Under the pieces are notes generated by a model. It did no database searches. It saw only the letters and a list, made by a program, of their open reading frames with translations, and was not told the origin of the DNA. The translations under genes were made by a program, and so were the position numbers. Positions 46,379 to 54,870 of a DNA stretch of 64,000 nucleotides are shown in pieces. Numbering within the stretch: the first letter of the stretch is position 1; the number at the start of each line of letters is the position of its first letter. This stretch comes from Sulfurimonas sp. (lineage in GTDB: Bacteria; Campylobacterota; Campylobacteria; Campylobacterales; Sulfurimonadaceae): contig NZ_JALOAA010000005.1 in NCBI RefSeq assembly GCF_023229025.1, positions 7,610 through 71,609 of the forward strand. Direction: 5' to 3'.

Positions 46379-46552
46379 ATGAAAAGAATTAACTGTAGAA
46401 GATGTCAATACTATTTTGTTACATGGGAAGCAAAAAGACCGCATGGATGCAAAGCATATGGATTTAAATCAGCGCAAATACCCTCGCTTATGGTGTTTCA
46501 AAGTAGCGGAAGTGACTGCACTATGTTTAAAGAGAAGAAGCCTTCCAAATAA
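46379..46552 (+). CDS. Conserved-looking small Cys protein, 57 residues
   Basis: Too short for many gene callers. The product starts MKRINCRRCQYYFVTWEAKR and goes on RPHGCKAYGFKSAQIPSLMV, ending SGSDCTMFKEKKPSK. Cys6, Cys9, Cys24 and a Cys in GSDC suggest a small zinc or iron site. I recall very similar small proteins (CRxC-x14-GCxAxGFK) in Campylobacterota and other bacteria, without known function. The TAAAAT box and AAGAG upstream support expression. Its end overlaps the convergent flavin-domain gene by 26 bases. Confidence 0.78.
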   Translation: MKRINCRRCQYYFVTWEAKRPHGCKAYGFKSAQIPSLMVFQSSGSDCTMFKEKKPSK

Positions 46553-46955
46553 TCTTTTTGCCAAATCCTAAGGTATTGTCCGTTAGTTTGAAGTAGTTAA
46601 TCTTTATCTGCCAAAGCTTCGGATTCATAGCAAGAGCATATGGAAAAGTTTTAAAATAGAGCTTTTTTAACTCATCATCCTCACTCTCTGAGAACTCACC
46701 TCTAAACTGAACTCCCTCTATCTTGCCTACAGTTTTTGTCTCTAAAACAACCGTTCCTGCAACCGATGGATTTTTTGAAGTATTTTTTATATGCTCAGTT
46801 TCATCGCTGCTTGCAACTACAAATGAAGTTTTTTGCAAATCATAGGCATAAAAAAGGTTGCACGCACTAAGCTTTAATCCATCGGATGTAGCTAGAGTCA
46901 AAACATGATGTTTAGCCAAAAATGAGGCTATCTTTGCTAGATTATTTTGCGACAT
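46527..46955 (-). CDS. Pyridoxamine-phosphate-oxidase-like split-barrel protein
   Basis: The 142 residues fit the FMN-binding split-barrel fold (YhbP-like): HHVLTLATSDGLKLSACNLFYAYD at the start (positions about 15-38), FVVASSDETEHIKN, SVAGTVVLETKTVGKIEGVQFRGE and a C-terminal barrel strand. Binding of FMN, haem or F420 is typical in the superfamily, but not assignable here. It is the last gene of the ovoA operon, overlapping the preceding gene by 14 bases, so a redox link to ovothiol is possible. Confidence 0.8.
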   Translation of the reverse strand: MSQNNLAKIASFLAKHHVLTLATSDGLKLSACNLFYAYDLQKTSFVVASSDETEHIKNTSKNPSVAGTVVLETKTVGKIEGVQFRGEFSESEDDELKKLYFKTFPYALAMNPKLWQIKINYFKLTDNTLGFGKKIIWKASSL

Positions 46956-47181
46956 TGAAGTTTCTAAAAAGATGCTTCTCTAGATCTTCTACCGAGCATA
47001 TATCCCGCTTATTTAGCATCATCTGCGCGATATCGTCATTTGCCATCGTCTCATACATCTCTTTAATATTTGTCATGGAGTAGTAACTTTTTAGAAAGTC
47101 TAAGAGCACCTCAAAGTTATCATCTTTCTTCTCGCTGTACTGCTTAAAAAATTTAAACTCATCCCAGTTTATATCAATCAA
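46942..47181 (-). CDS. Small acidic protein in the ovothiol operon, unknown
   Basis: Not recognised. The 79 residues are acidic and helical (INWDEFKFFKQYSEKKDDNF; EDLEKHLFRNFNVAK), with one Cys (RDICSVEDL). It overlaps the lyase gene by 4 bases and the split-barrel gene by 14, so it is translated with them. No signal peptide or membrane segment is seen. A small adaptor or unknown enzyme subunit are equally open. Confidence 0.7.
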   Translation of the reverse strand: MIDINWDEFKFFKQYSEKKDDNFEVLLDFLKSYYSMTNIKEMYETMANDDIAQMMLNKRDICSVEDLEKHLFRNFNVAK

Positions 47182-48377
47182 CTCTCTCTCCTAAAATTCT
47201 TTAATGCCTTTTGTAAATTTTTTATTATTTGCGACATTTTATCAGAAGTAACGGCAAAGTTCAATCTCATAAAACCGCTCCCCTCTCTGCCAAAACTTAT
47301 CCCTGCACTAAGCCCTAATTTTGCCTCTTTGACAAAAAAGTCTCTCAGCACTTTATCACGAACCCCCATCCCTCTACAATCAAGCCAAGCTAAATATGTC
47401 GCCTCAATGGGCACTATTTTTATAAGTTGCGGATATTTTCCACATACCTCTTTTAACATGTTGTAGTTTTTAAAAAGATGCTCTTTGAGCTCTTTTAGCC
47501 ACTCATTACTCTCTGTATATGCCGCTTCAAAAGCTACATGTGAGAGAGAACTTCCATGTGCAAAATGGATACGATTATAGACTTTTAAGAATTTATCTCT
47601 AAGATTTTTATCCGGTATTGCCACGCTGCTCATGGCAAATCCAGCCATATTAAACGTCTTGCCGACTCCTATTGCCGTTACGCTAATATCTCTTGCCTCT
47701 TTAGAGAGGGAGGCAAAGGGTATATGCCTCTTTGGTGCATAAACTAGATCACAGTGGATCTCATCACTAAAGACTATTATATTATGTTCAAGGCAGAGTT
47801 CTAAAATCTGCACTAACTCATCTCTTCTCCAAGCACGTCCAACCGGATTATGTGGAGAGCATAAAAGTAGAAGTTTTGTTTTACTATCTATCTTTGCCCT
47901 CAAATCATCTATATCAAAAGTGTAACTTCCATCCTCACTCTGCTTTAGAGGATTCTTAAGAAGCTCTCTCTCATGCTCTAAGACGCTATGAAAAAACGGA
48001 GAGTAAACCGGAGTTTGGACTATTATCTTATCGCCTACTTCACTAAAAGCCTCTATGGCTACATTTATACTCGCTACTACGGAGTGCGAGTAGAGCATAT
48101 CTTCTAACTCAAAAGTTACGTTATGCTCTTTTTTCATCCACTCTGCCTGAGCCAAAAATGCACTATCTGGAACCTCTTCATAACCAATGATTGGATGTTC
48201 AAGCCTTTGTTTTACGGCTTCAAGAACAAACGGAGGTGTATCTATATCCATATCTGCCACCCATGCCGGAAGCACATCTTGGCTCCCAAAGAGCTTCTCT
48301 CTTAAAACATACTTCTCGGCATTTGTATCTTCCCTTGGCGCAGAGGTTAAAAAGTTATAACTCACCTCTTTCTCCAC
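47178..48377 (-). CDS. PLP-dependent C-S lyase, probable OvoB (MalY/PatB-like)
   Basis: The 399 residues belong to the aminotransferase-fold cystathionine beta-lyase (PatB/MalY) group. The PLP lysine is in TAIGVGKTFNMAGFA (about residue 240), and LCSPHNPVGRAW and FSDEIHCDLVY are the standard cofactor sites. It directly follows ovoA, overlapping by 16 bases. In ovothiol synthesis OvoB cleaves the 5-histidylcysteine sulfoxide C-S bond to give 5-thiohistidine, so the context argues for OvoB over a general methionine enzyme. Sequence alone cannot prove this. Confidence 0.82.
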   Translation of the reverse strand: MEKEVSYNFLTSAPREDTNAEKYVLREKLFGSQDVLPAWVADMDIDTPPFVLEAVKQRLEHPIIGYEEVPDSAFLAQAEWMKKEHNVTFELEDMLYSHSVVASINVAIEAFSEVGDKIIVQTPVYSPFFHSVLEHERELLKNPLKQSEDGSYTFDIDDLRAKIDSKTKLLLLCSPHNPVGRAWRRDELVQILELCLEHNIIVFSDEIHCDLVYAPKRHIPFASLSKEARDISVTAIGVGKTFNMAGFAMSSVAIPDKNLRDKFLKVYNRIHFAHGSSLSHVAFEAAYTESNEWLKELKEHLFKNYNMLKEVCGKYPQLIKIVPIEATYLAWLDCRGMGVRDKVLRDFFVKEAKLGLSAGISFGREGSGFMRLNFAVTSDKMSQIIKNLQKALKNFRRES

Positions 48378-50461
48378 ACGCTCACCTCTGCAATACTATG
48401 CTGAAACTTTCTAGCCGTCTCTTTTATGACAAACTCCAAATTCTGTAGATGAATGAGTTCAAATTTTTTGCCTAAAATCTCTTTTAACGTATCTATTGTT
48501 TTTATCTCTTTGCCGCTATCATCTCTGTAGCCACCAAGCCAGAACTCTTTTTTGGTTGAACTCTCCTGCCATGTGTATGGAGATGTTAGCATCAAGACCC
48601 CCTCCTCATTTAATCTCTCATGAACGCTCTTTAAAAATAGTCTTGGATTGTAAAGTCTGTCTATAAGATTTGTCGCCATGACCAAATCATAGGAGTTAAA
48701 GTTTGGCTTTAAGTTACATGCATCCCCCTGCCAAAAAGAGACTCTATCTTTCACGCTCTCATAACCAAGCTCTTCTATCGTAACCTTTTTATCCTCGCTT
48801 AAATCGCCCTCTGTTTTTACCCTATAAGCCAAGTAGCCCTCATCCTTTAGTTTTACGCCAACACTTATAAATCTAGCCGAGAAATCAATCCCCTCTACCT
48901 CATCAAAGCTCTTAGCAAGTTCAAATGATGCTCGCCCTGTTGCACATCCCAAATCAAGGGCTTTTTCAGTATTTGTTGCAAATTCTGCAGCTATTCTAGC
49001 ACATGCTACTGCAAAGTTTTCAACGCCAAACTCTTCATCTCCATACTGAAATTCACAATACTGCGATACTAATTCATCGCTCTCATATATATCACTCTGA
49101 ACCTTTGCACTCAAGCTTGATATAACATACCTAAAGCCTGCATTTTGATAAAAGTGCTTGCGAAATGCATAACGTGAATACTTCATGATAAGATTTCCGC
49201 TACTAGCCCATGATGAGCCTAGTATAAGTGAGTGTTTATTGTCAAAAGTAGGTACAGAGAAGTCATCATAAGCAGGATGGATAGCAAAACCATCAAATCC
49301 AAATATAGGTGTTTTGCTCCACTGCCAAACATTTCCGACAACATCATATATACCGTTAAAACCAAACTCATTTACGGGGCATGAGCTAAAGTAGTGATAA
49401 AAATTCAAGTTTGCTCTACTCTCATGAAAATCCGGGATATCCTCTAACTTTGCATAATCATAAATCAATCTATATTCGGCTTCACTAGGCAAAGAGTAGA
49501 CAACTCCATCCTTTTTGCTCTTATAGCGACAAAATGCCTCTGCTTCTAGCGCATTTACATCTACGGGCCAATCTAGCGGCATATCTATTATCTTTGAGAG
49601 GGTTCTGTATCTATACTCTTTGTCTTCAAGCACCCAAAAAGTCGGATGTTTTGCACCACTTTTCTCTAGAAACTTTCTCCCCTCTTCATCCCAATACTCA
49701 TCGCTCTCATATCCGCCTGCATTTACAAACTCCATAAACTCGCTGTTACTTACCAGATATTTAGATGCCTTAAAATCCCCAACACTCTCTATATACTCTC
49801 CATACTCATTATCCCAACCATAGAGATTATCGGAGTCATCTTTTCCCAAAACAACATCACCGCCATCTACCTTAAGCATCTCATTTTTAGGCGCAATACT
49901 ACTATGAGAACATATATTGAACTCCTCTACCTCTTTTACATGCTCAAGCGGCATTTGACGATGCAAAACTAACGAGGTCTCAATATGAATACGTTCATGT
50001 TCAATTCCCATAAGTACAATCCACATGGGGGATTTTTTTGTAATAGGCAGGCTTAGAGGCAGAGTCGTGATAAGTTCATCGACTACTTCTCTGACTTTTG
50101 CCCTATATGCCCTAACCTCCTCTACACTTGGCCATCTGTAGTGTCCGCTTTGCGTATCATCCCATGCCATCTCATCTACACCCACGGCAAATATAGACTC
50201 AAATTCAGGATTTATGCGCTCTTTTATTATCTTCATAAAAATCAGTTTATTTATAAAAAAGGTTGCAGTATGTCCAAAATAAAATATCATTGGGTGACGA
50301 GTCGCCTCCGACTGCATATAAAAGACATCATCATCTTTTAAAACGTCAAAAATCTTCTCAAAAATATTAAATGTATTGTGAAAATATGCTCTAATCTCCT
50401 CTCTTTTTACTTCTGCGTCCAAACCATCCAAAGTTACCGGATATAAACTAAATTTACTCAA
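48362..50461 (-). CDS. ovoA: 5-histidylcysteine sulfoxide synthase / N-methyltransferase (OvoA)
   Basis: OvoA joins cysteine to histidine C5 with O2 and then methylates the product to ovothiol A. The 699 residues hold a DinB-like domain with the non-haem iron triad His64 (FYFGHTATFF), His155 and His159 (IEHERIHIE). An FGE-sulfatase-like domain (about 190-440, with GWDNEYGEYIESV and NVWQWS) follows. A C-terminal SAM methyltransferase has ALDLGCATGRASFELA (about residue 490). The methyltransferase fusion separates OvoA from the ergothioneine enzyme EgtB. Start is TTG with AGGGG seven bases before it. It heads a four-gene overlapping operon. Confidence 0.92.
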   Translation of the reverse strand: MSKFSLYPVTLDGLDAEVKREEIRAYFHNTFNIFEKIFDVLKDDDVFYMQSEATRHPMIFYFGHTATFFINKLIFMKIIKERINPEFESIFAVGVDEMAWDDTQSGHYRWPSVEEVRAYRAKVREVVDELITTLPLSLPITKKSPMWIVLMGIEHERIHIETSLVLHRQMPLEHVKEVEEFNICSHSSIAPKNEMLKVDGGDVVLGKDDSDNLYGWDNEYGEYIESVGDFKASKYLVSNSEFMEFVNAGGYESDEYWDEEGRKFLEKSGAKHPTFWVLEDKEYRYRTLSKIIDMPLDWPVDVNALEAEAFCRYKSKKDGVVYSLPSEAEYRLIYDYAKLEDIPDFHESRANLNFYHYFSSCPVNEFGFNGIYDVVGNVWQWSKTPIFGFDGFAIHPAYDDFSVPTFDNKHSLILGSSWASSGNLIMKYSRYAFRKHFYQNAGFRYVISSLSAKVQSDIYESDELVSQYCEFQYGDEEFGVENFAVACARIAAEFATNTEKALDLGCATGRASFELAKSFDEVEGIDFSARFISVGVKLKDEGYLAYRVKTEGDLSEDKKVTIEELGYESVKDRVSFWQGDACNLKPNFNSYDLVMATNLIDRLYNPRLFLKSVHERLNEEGVLMLTSPYTWQESSTKKEFWLGGYRDDSGKEIKTIDTLKEILGKKFELIHLQNLEFVIKETARKFQHSIAEVSVWRKR

Positions 50462-50481
50462 AATTGACCCCTGTTTTTTGT

Positions 50482-50494
50482 TATAATCATTATA
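50482..50494. promoter_or_regulatory. Back-to-back -10 boxes forming a 13-base palindrome
   Basis: TATAATCATTATA holds TATAAT on the plus strand (50482-50487, for pgeF) and TATAAT on the minus strand (50494-50489, for ovoA), sharing one base between them. Plus-strand transcription would start at or beside the pgeF ATG (50494). The two promoters cannot easily be open together. Confidence 0.6.
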
Positions 50495-51219
50495 TGAAAT
50501 TTTATCATAGTAACATATTAAACAATTTTGCAGACCTAAAACATGCTTTTACCACAAGAGATAGTGGCAATCTTGCGTTTCATGTCGGTGACGATGAGCT
50601 AAGCGTTCAAGAGTATCATGAGCTTTTAGCACAAGAGTTGGAGTATGAAAAAAATTCGCTTATATATATGAATCAGATTCACTCCGATATTGTACATATT
50701 GTAAAGGATGAAGGGTTTAACACACCTCCGACATGTGATGCCCTTGTTACAAACAAGCCTAATACTCCGCTTATGGTTATGGTGGCTGACTGCTCACCGA
50801 TTTTATTTTATGATAATGAGAAAAAAGTTATTGCTGCAGCTCATGCAGGACGCGCAGGTGCATTTAAAAATATAATCAATAATGTAGTTCAAACAATGCA
50901 AAGCGCATTTGGCACTAAAGTAGAGAATCTACATGTAAGCATCGGTGCTACTATCGGAGTATGTTGTTATGAAGTGGGCAGTGAGATTTATAAAGAGGCA
51001 AAAGGGTTGGGCTTAGAGTATGCCATGCAAAAAAGAGAGGATAGTTTTTATCTTGATATTAACAAAATCTTACTATCTCAACTATCGGCATGCGGGATAA
51101 ATAGTGAAAATATCGGATTTTTAAATGAGTGTACATGTTGCAACACACAGCACTACTTCTCCTACAGAGCAGAGGCAAAAACAGGAAGGTTTGCCGGCGT
51201 TATAATGTTAAATCAGTAA
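50494..51219 (+). CDS. pgeF: Peptidoglycan editing factor / purine nucleoside phosphorylase-like (PgeF/YfiH)
   Basis: YfiH-family zinc proteins have been described as laccase-like, as purine nucleoside phosphorylases and as peptidoglycan precursor editors. The metal ligands appear in VADCSPILFYD, AAHAGRAGAF (the invariant HxGxxG-like turn) and GATIGVCCYEVG. I choose ATG 50494, giving 241 residues (MKFYHSNILNNFADLKHAFT), because it matches the family start and the -10 box; the longer frame from 50464 runs through the promoter. Its 3' end overlaps dxs by 20 bases. Confidence 0.9.
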   Translation: MKFYHSNILNNFADLKHAFTTRDSGNLAFHVGDDELSVQEYHELLAQELEYEKNSLIYMNQIHSDIVHIVKDEGFNTPPTCDALVTNKPNTPLMVMVADCSPILFYDNEKKVIAAAHAGRAGAFKNIINNVVQTMQSAFGTKVENLHVSIGATIGVCCYEVGSEIYKEAKGLGLEYAMQKREDSFYLDINKILLSQLSACGINSENIGFLNECTCCNTQHYFSYRAEAKTGRFAGVIMLNQ

Positions 51220-53038
51220 TCTTTTTTGCCAATTGAGACGGTAAAAGCCCTAAAGACTCCTCAACCTGTTTTGTATTTCCATGAGTTATAAACTTATCCT
51301 CATACTCAAAACTCACAACCTCTACGTTTAGAATTTTTTTCTCAGATAAAAACTCTAAAATAGCACTTGCTACTCCACCTATTTTTGCAGTATCGCTAAA
51401 GATAAACCATTTTTTATGTTTTTTTGCCATTGTCATAAGCATATCTTCATCAAGCGGCTTTACAAATCTTAAATCAAGTATGCTTACTTCAAAATCCAAA
51501 AGTTTTGCTGTCTCATAGGCTCGGCCCACACCGTTACCATAGCCGATAAACAAAATATCAGTACTGTTTGAGCGAAGAAGCTGAGATTTTGCCAACTCAA
51601 AAGGCAAAGATTCTGGCAAGTCAGTTTGAGTAAACGAACCTCTTGGATATCTAAGTGAGCACGGATAAGGATACTGCGCCGCAAATGCCATTGCCTGATG
51701 AAAACTCTTCTCATCTCTTGGTGCAAAAAGAGTCATATTTGGAATTGCTCTTAAAAAACTTACATCAAAAACGCCTTGGTGCGTCTCCCCATCCTCTCCT
51801 ACTATTCCGGCACGATCAAGCGCAAAAACAACAGGAAGATTCATCAAGCAGGTGTCATGTATAATCTGATCATACCCGCGTTGCAAAAAAGTGGAGTAGA
51901 TTGTACAAAACGGTTTAAACCCCTCTTTTGCGAGTGCCGCCATAGATGTAATGGCATGCTGCTCTGCAATTGCAACATCCCAAAATCTATCCGGATAAAC
52001 TTCCATCAACTCATTTATCCCTGTTCCACTTGGCATGGCAGCGGTTGCACCTACTATCTTATCATTATGTTTTGCAAGATGTAAAAGTGCCTCAGCATAT
52101 ATCTGCGTAGCACTTTTTGCCGTACTTTTCTTAAATGCCGCTCCGCTATCTATATCAAAAGGACCCACTCCATGCCACTTCTCCTCTTGACCTTCAGCTA
52201 TCTCATACCCTTTACCTTTAATGGTCTGCGCATGAACTATTACCGGCTTTTTAAGCTCTTTGGCTTTTTGAAGTATCTCTATAAGTGAAGCAAGATTATG
52301 TCCATCAACCGGTCCAATGTAGTCAATCCCCATCTCCTCAAACATAATCCCCGGAGTAATGAGCTTTAGAGACTCCTCCATTCTTTTTGCTATATATCTG
52401 GCACTATCTCCAAAGTTATCGACAAAATTTTCGGTATGTTTTTTAAAGTTTTGGTAAAACGGAGAAGCCATGGCAGAGCTGAGTATACGACTTATTGCGC
52501 CTATCGGTTTTGATATACTCATCTCATTATCGTTTAGTATAATTACCATAGGGTATTTTCTATCACCCAGCTCATTAAGCGCTTCATAAACCATACCTGC
52601 CGTCATCGCTCCATCACCGATCATAATAACGGGAACTCTGGAATCCTGCTCACCTTTTAATGCGATAGCTTTAGCCGCACCGACACCCAAAGATATAGAC
52701 GTGGAACTATGCCCTGCTACAAAGTAGTCATGTTCACTCTCACTTGGCTTTGTATATCCGCATATGCCATTAAACTGTCTTAGAGTGTCAAACTCTTTAT
52801 GCCTTCCTGTTATAAGCTTATGTGCATAAGATTGATGCGATACGTCAAATATAAATGGATCTTTTTTACTATCAAAGACTTTATGCATGGCAACAATAAG
52901 TTCTGTAGCACCGAGAGTCGAACTTAAATGTCCGCCATTTTTACTCACTACTCTTAAAATATCTTCTCTTATCTCTTTGCAGAGCAGTTCTAACTCTTTA
53001 ATATTACTTTTTTTTATATTTATCAATTTTTCACTCAC
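51200..53038 (-). CDS. dxs: 1-deoxy-D-xylulose-5-phosphate synthase
   Basis: DXS condenses pyruvate and glyceraldehyde 3-phosphate in the first step of the MEP isoprenoid pathway. The 612 residues carry FDVSHQSYAHKLITGR, the thiamine-diphosphate motif GDGAMTAGMVYEALN (about residue 140) ending NDNEMSISKPIG, and the Pyr-domain GEDGETHQG. It overlaps fliH by 8 bases at its start, so this isoprenoid gene is co-transcribed with flagellar genes, as in C. jejuni (fliFGH-dxs). No thiamine riboswitch is seen. Confidence 0.98.
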   Translation of the reverse strand: MSEKLINIKKSNIKELELLCKEIREDILRVVSKNGGHLSSTLGATELIVAMHKVFDSKKDPFIFDVSHQSYAHKLITGRHKEFDTLRQFNGICGYTKPSESEHDYFVAGHSSTSISLGVGAAKAIALKGEQDSRVPVIMIGDGAMTAGMVYEALNELGDRKYPMVIILNDNEMSISKPIGAISRILSSAMASPFYQNFKKHTENFVDNFGDSARYIAKRMEESLKLITPGIMFEEMGIDYIGPVDGHNLASLIEILQKAKELKKPVIVHAQTIKGKGYEIAEGQEEKWHGVGPFDIDSGAAFKKSTAKSATQIYAEALLHLAKHNDKIVGATAAMPSGTGINELMEVYPDRFWDVAIAEQHAITSMAALAKEGFKPFCTIYSTFLQRGYDQIIHDTCLMNLPVVFALDRAGIVGEDGETHQGVFDVSFLRAIPNMTLFAPRDEKSFHQAMAFAAQYPYPCSLRYPRGSFTQTDLPESLPFELAKSQLLRSNSTDILFIGYGNGVGRAYETAKLLDFEVSILDLRFVKPLDEDMLMTMAKKHKKWFIFSDTAKIGGVASAILEFLSEKKILNVEVVSFEYEDKFITHGNTKQVEESLGLLPSQLAKKITDLTL

Positions 53039-53828
53039 TTAATGCTGCTCTTTTTACACGTTCAAATCTTTTACTTATTTGTGCGTCTATATTGCTTGCA
53101 TCGCTGATAGCTATAACTCCGCCAAGACTCACCGCAGAGTCAGAGATGACTTCTACATGCGCTAAAGAACCGACAACTTGAGAGATTGCCCCGTGATCTT
53201 TTGGATTGACCCGCAAAGCAACTTTTGATGCGCTTTGTAACTCTTTTATCAACTCTTTTGCCAAAGTTTTTGCAATCTCATTTGAGTTCTCTTGAAGCTC
53301 AACCTTGATTACCTCTTTTGCTATATCTAGTGCAGCGCTTATCAACTCACTCTTAATTCCTTCTAATGCGCTCTCAAACTCCTTCGCGCTACTCTCAAGT
53401 TTTGCAATTGATTCTGAGTACATGGATAGAGTCTCTTTGAGGTTTTTTTCATCCTCTTTTGTTTTTAGCTCTTTGCCTGCTTCTACCCCGCTTGCATAAG
53501 ACTCTTCTTTAACTTTTTCAAGCTCTGTCTTATGCTCTTGGCTCATATCTTCAAGCTTCATCTGAAGCTTTATAAAATTAGAGGACATCTCATCGGTTTT
53601 TTTTAGAAGAGACTCTATTAGGGAGTCTTTAGAGCTTGAACTCATTGCCGTTGCATCAACCTCTTTTGGGGCAATTGGCTGCGGCATTTCAACAGCAGGC
53701 TTCTTTTCTGCTAGTACAGATTGGGCAACCTCTTCTTTGCTATTTTCTGAACCGATAGCTAATACTTTGAAGTTATACTTATCAACATTATGCTTATCTA
53801 TTTTTTTATTGGTGATTATACTTGACAA
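53031..53828 (-). CDS. fliH: Flagellar assembly protein FliH
   Basis: FliH regulates the FliI export ATPase at the base of the flagellum. The 265-residue protein shows a long Lys/Glu/Ser-rich coiled coil (about 60-150) and the C-terminal FliH/YscL domain (SAALDIAKEVIKVELQEN; LIKELQSASKVALRVNPKDH). Start is TTG just after the fliG TAG, so the genes are coupled. fliI is not adjacent here. Confidence 0.88.
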   Translation of the reverse strand: MSSIITNKKIDKHNVDKYNFKVLAIGSENSKEEVAQSVLAEKKPAVEMPQPIAPKEVDATAMSSSSKDSLIESLLKKTDEMSSNFIKLQMKLEDMSQEHKTELEKVKEESYASGVEAGKELKTKEDEKNLKETLSMYSESIAKLESSAKEFESALEGIKSELISAALDIAKEVIKVELQENSNEIAKTLAKELIKELQSASKVALRVNPKDHGAISQVVGSLAHVEVISDSAVSLGGVIAISDASNIDAQISKRFERVKRAALSE

Positions 53829-53829
53829 A

Positions 53830-54858
53830 CTACTCTACCATCTCTTCAGTTGAACTTCCAAGCTGAATAACTCCGCCCTCAGCAAGACCGTTTACCGCTT
53901 CTACAATTCTTCTTTGAGCGCTTTCAACATCTTTCATCTTAACAGCACCCATAAATTGCATCTCCTCTTCAAATGCCTCTTTTGCTCTCTCACTCATAGC
54001 ACTAAAGAATTTCTCTTTAAGCTCTTCCGTAGCGCTTTTGAGTGCAAGCATCAAGTCAGGCTTATCTATAGCTTTTAGAACCTCGACAATTGCATTTTTA
54101 TCAAGTGTCTCTATATCTTCAAATGTAAACATCATCTCTTTAATAAGACTTGACATCTCCTCATCTCTCTCTTCAATCTTAGCAAGTGTCTCTTTAGAAG
54201 CTTTTGCGCCAAGGCGGTTGAATATGTCTGCAACTGCACGAGGTCCGCCGACTTCAACTTTATATGAAGCGAGTGATTCAAGTTTTGACTCTAGCACGGC
54301 TGAGACCCTTTTGATTACGGAAGGCGATATATCTCCAAGCTTAGCCATTCTCATGGAGACCTCACTTCTAAGATCATCAGGAAAATACTGCAGTGTGTCA
54401 GCAGCTTCGGTTGCATCCATATGTGCTAATATCAGTGCAATTGTCTGAGGGTGCTCATTGATAATAAAATCTGATAGCTGTTGAGGCTTTATTTTTGAGA
54501 GATATGCAAAATTCTGGGTCTCTTGCATACTTTTTGAGAGTTTATCTAAGATTTTCTTAGCCTCTTCCGGACCAAGTGTTCTATAAAGAAGCTCTCTTGC
54601 ATACTCCAATCCACCTGATGTTATAAACTGACCGGATTGAAAAATCGCATAAAACTCCTCAAGAATTGCTGTTGCAACGGACTTTTCTACACTTTTATTT
54701 TTAGCAATATGTTTTGAGATTTCTGTAATGGCATCAATATTCATATTTGAGAATATAGCAGCAGTAGCATCTTCACCCATCTGCATGAGCAGTATTGCAA
54801 TCTTCTCTGCCATACTCATCTCATCAAATTTTGCTTGCTGTGTCGGACTTAGATTCAT
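53830..54858 (-). CDS. fliG: Flagellar motor switch protein FliG
   Basis: FliG sits on the MS-ring and converts stator force to rotation. The 342 residues start with MAEKIAILLMQMGEDATAA and include ILAHMDATEAADTL. The charged C-terminal torque region has FEDIETLDKNAIVEVLKAID and FFSAMSERAKEAFEEEMQFM. It follows fliF after a short gap and directly precedes fliH. Complete and standard. Confidence 0.97.
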   Translation of the reverse strand: MNLSPTQQAKFDEMSMAEKIAILLMQMGEDATAAIFSNMNIDAITEISKHIAKNKSVEKSVATAILEEFYAIFQSGQFITSGGLEYARELLYRTLGPEEAKKILDKLSKSMQETQNFAYLSKIKPQQLSDFIINEHPQTIALILAHMDATEAADTLQYFPDDLRSEVSMRMAKLGDISPSVIKRVSAVLESKLESLASYKVEVGGPRAVADIFNRLGAKASKETLAKIEERDEEMSSLIKEMMFTFEDIETLDKNAIVEVLKAIDKPDLMLALKSATEELKEKFFSAMSERAKEAFEEEMQFMGAVKMKDVESAQRRIVEAVNGLAEGGVIQLGSSTEEMVE

Positions 54859-54870
54859 CTGCTTTTTCCT

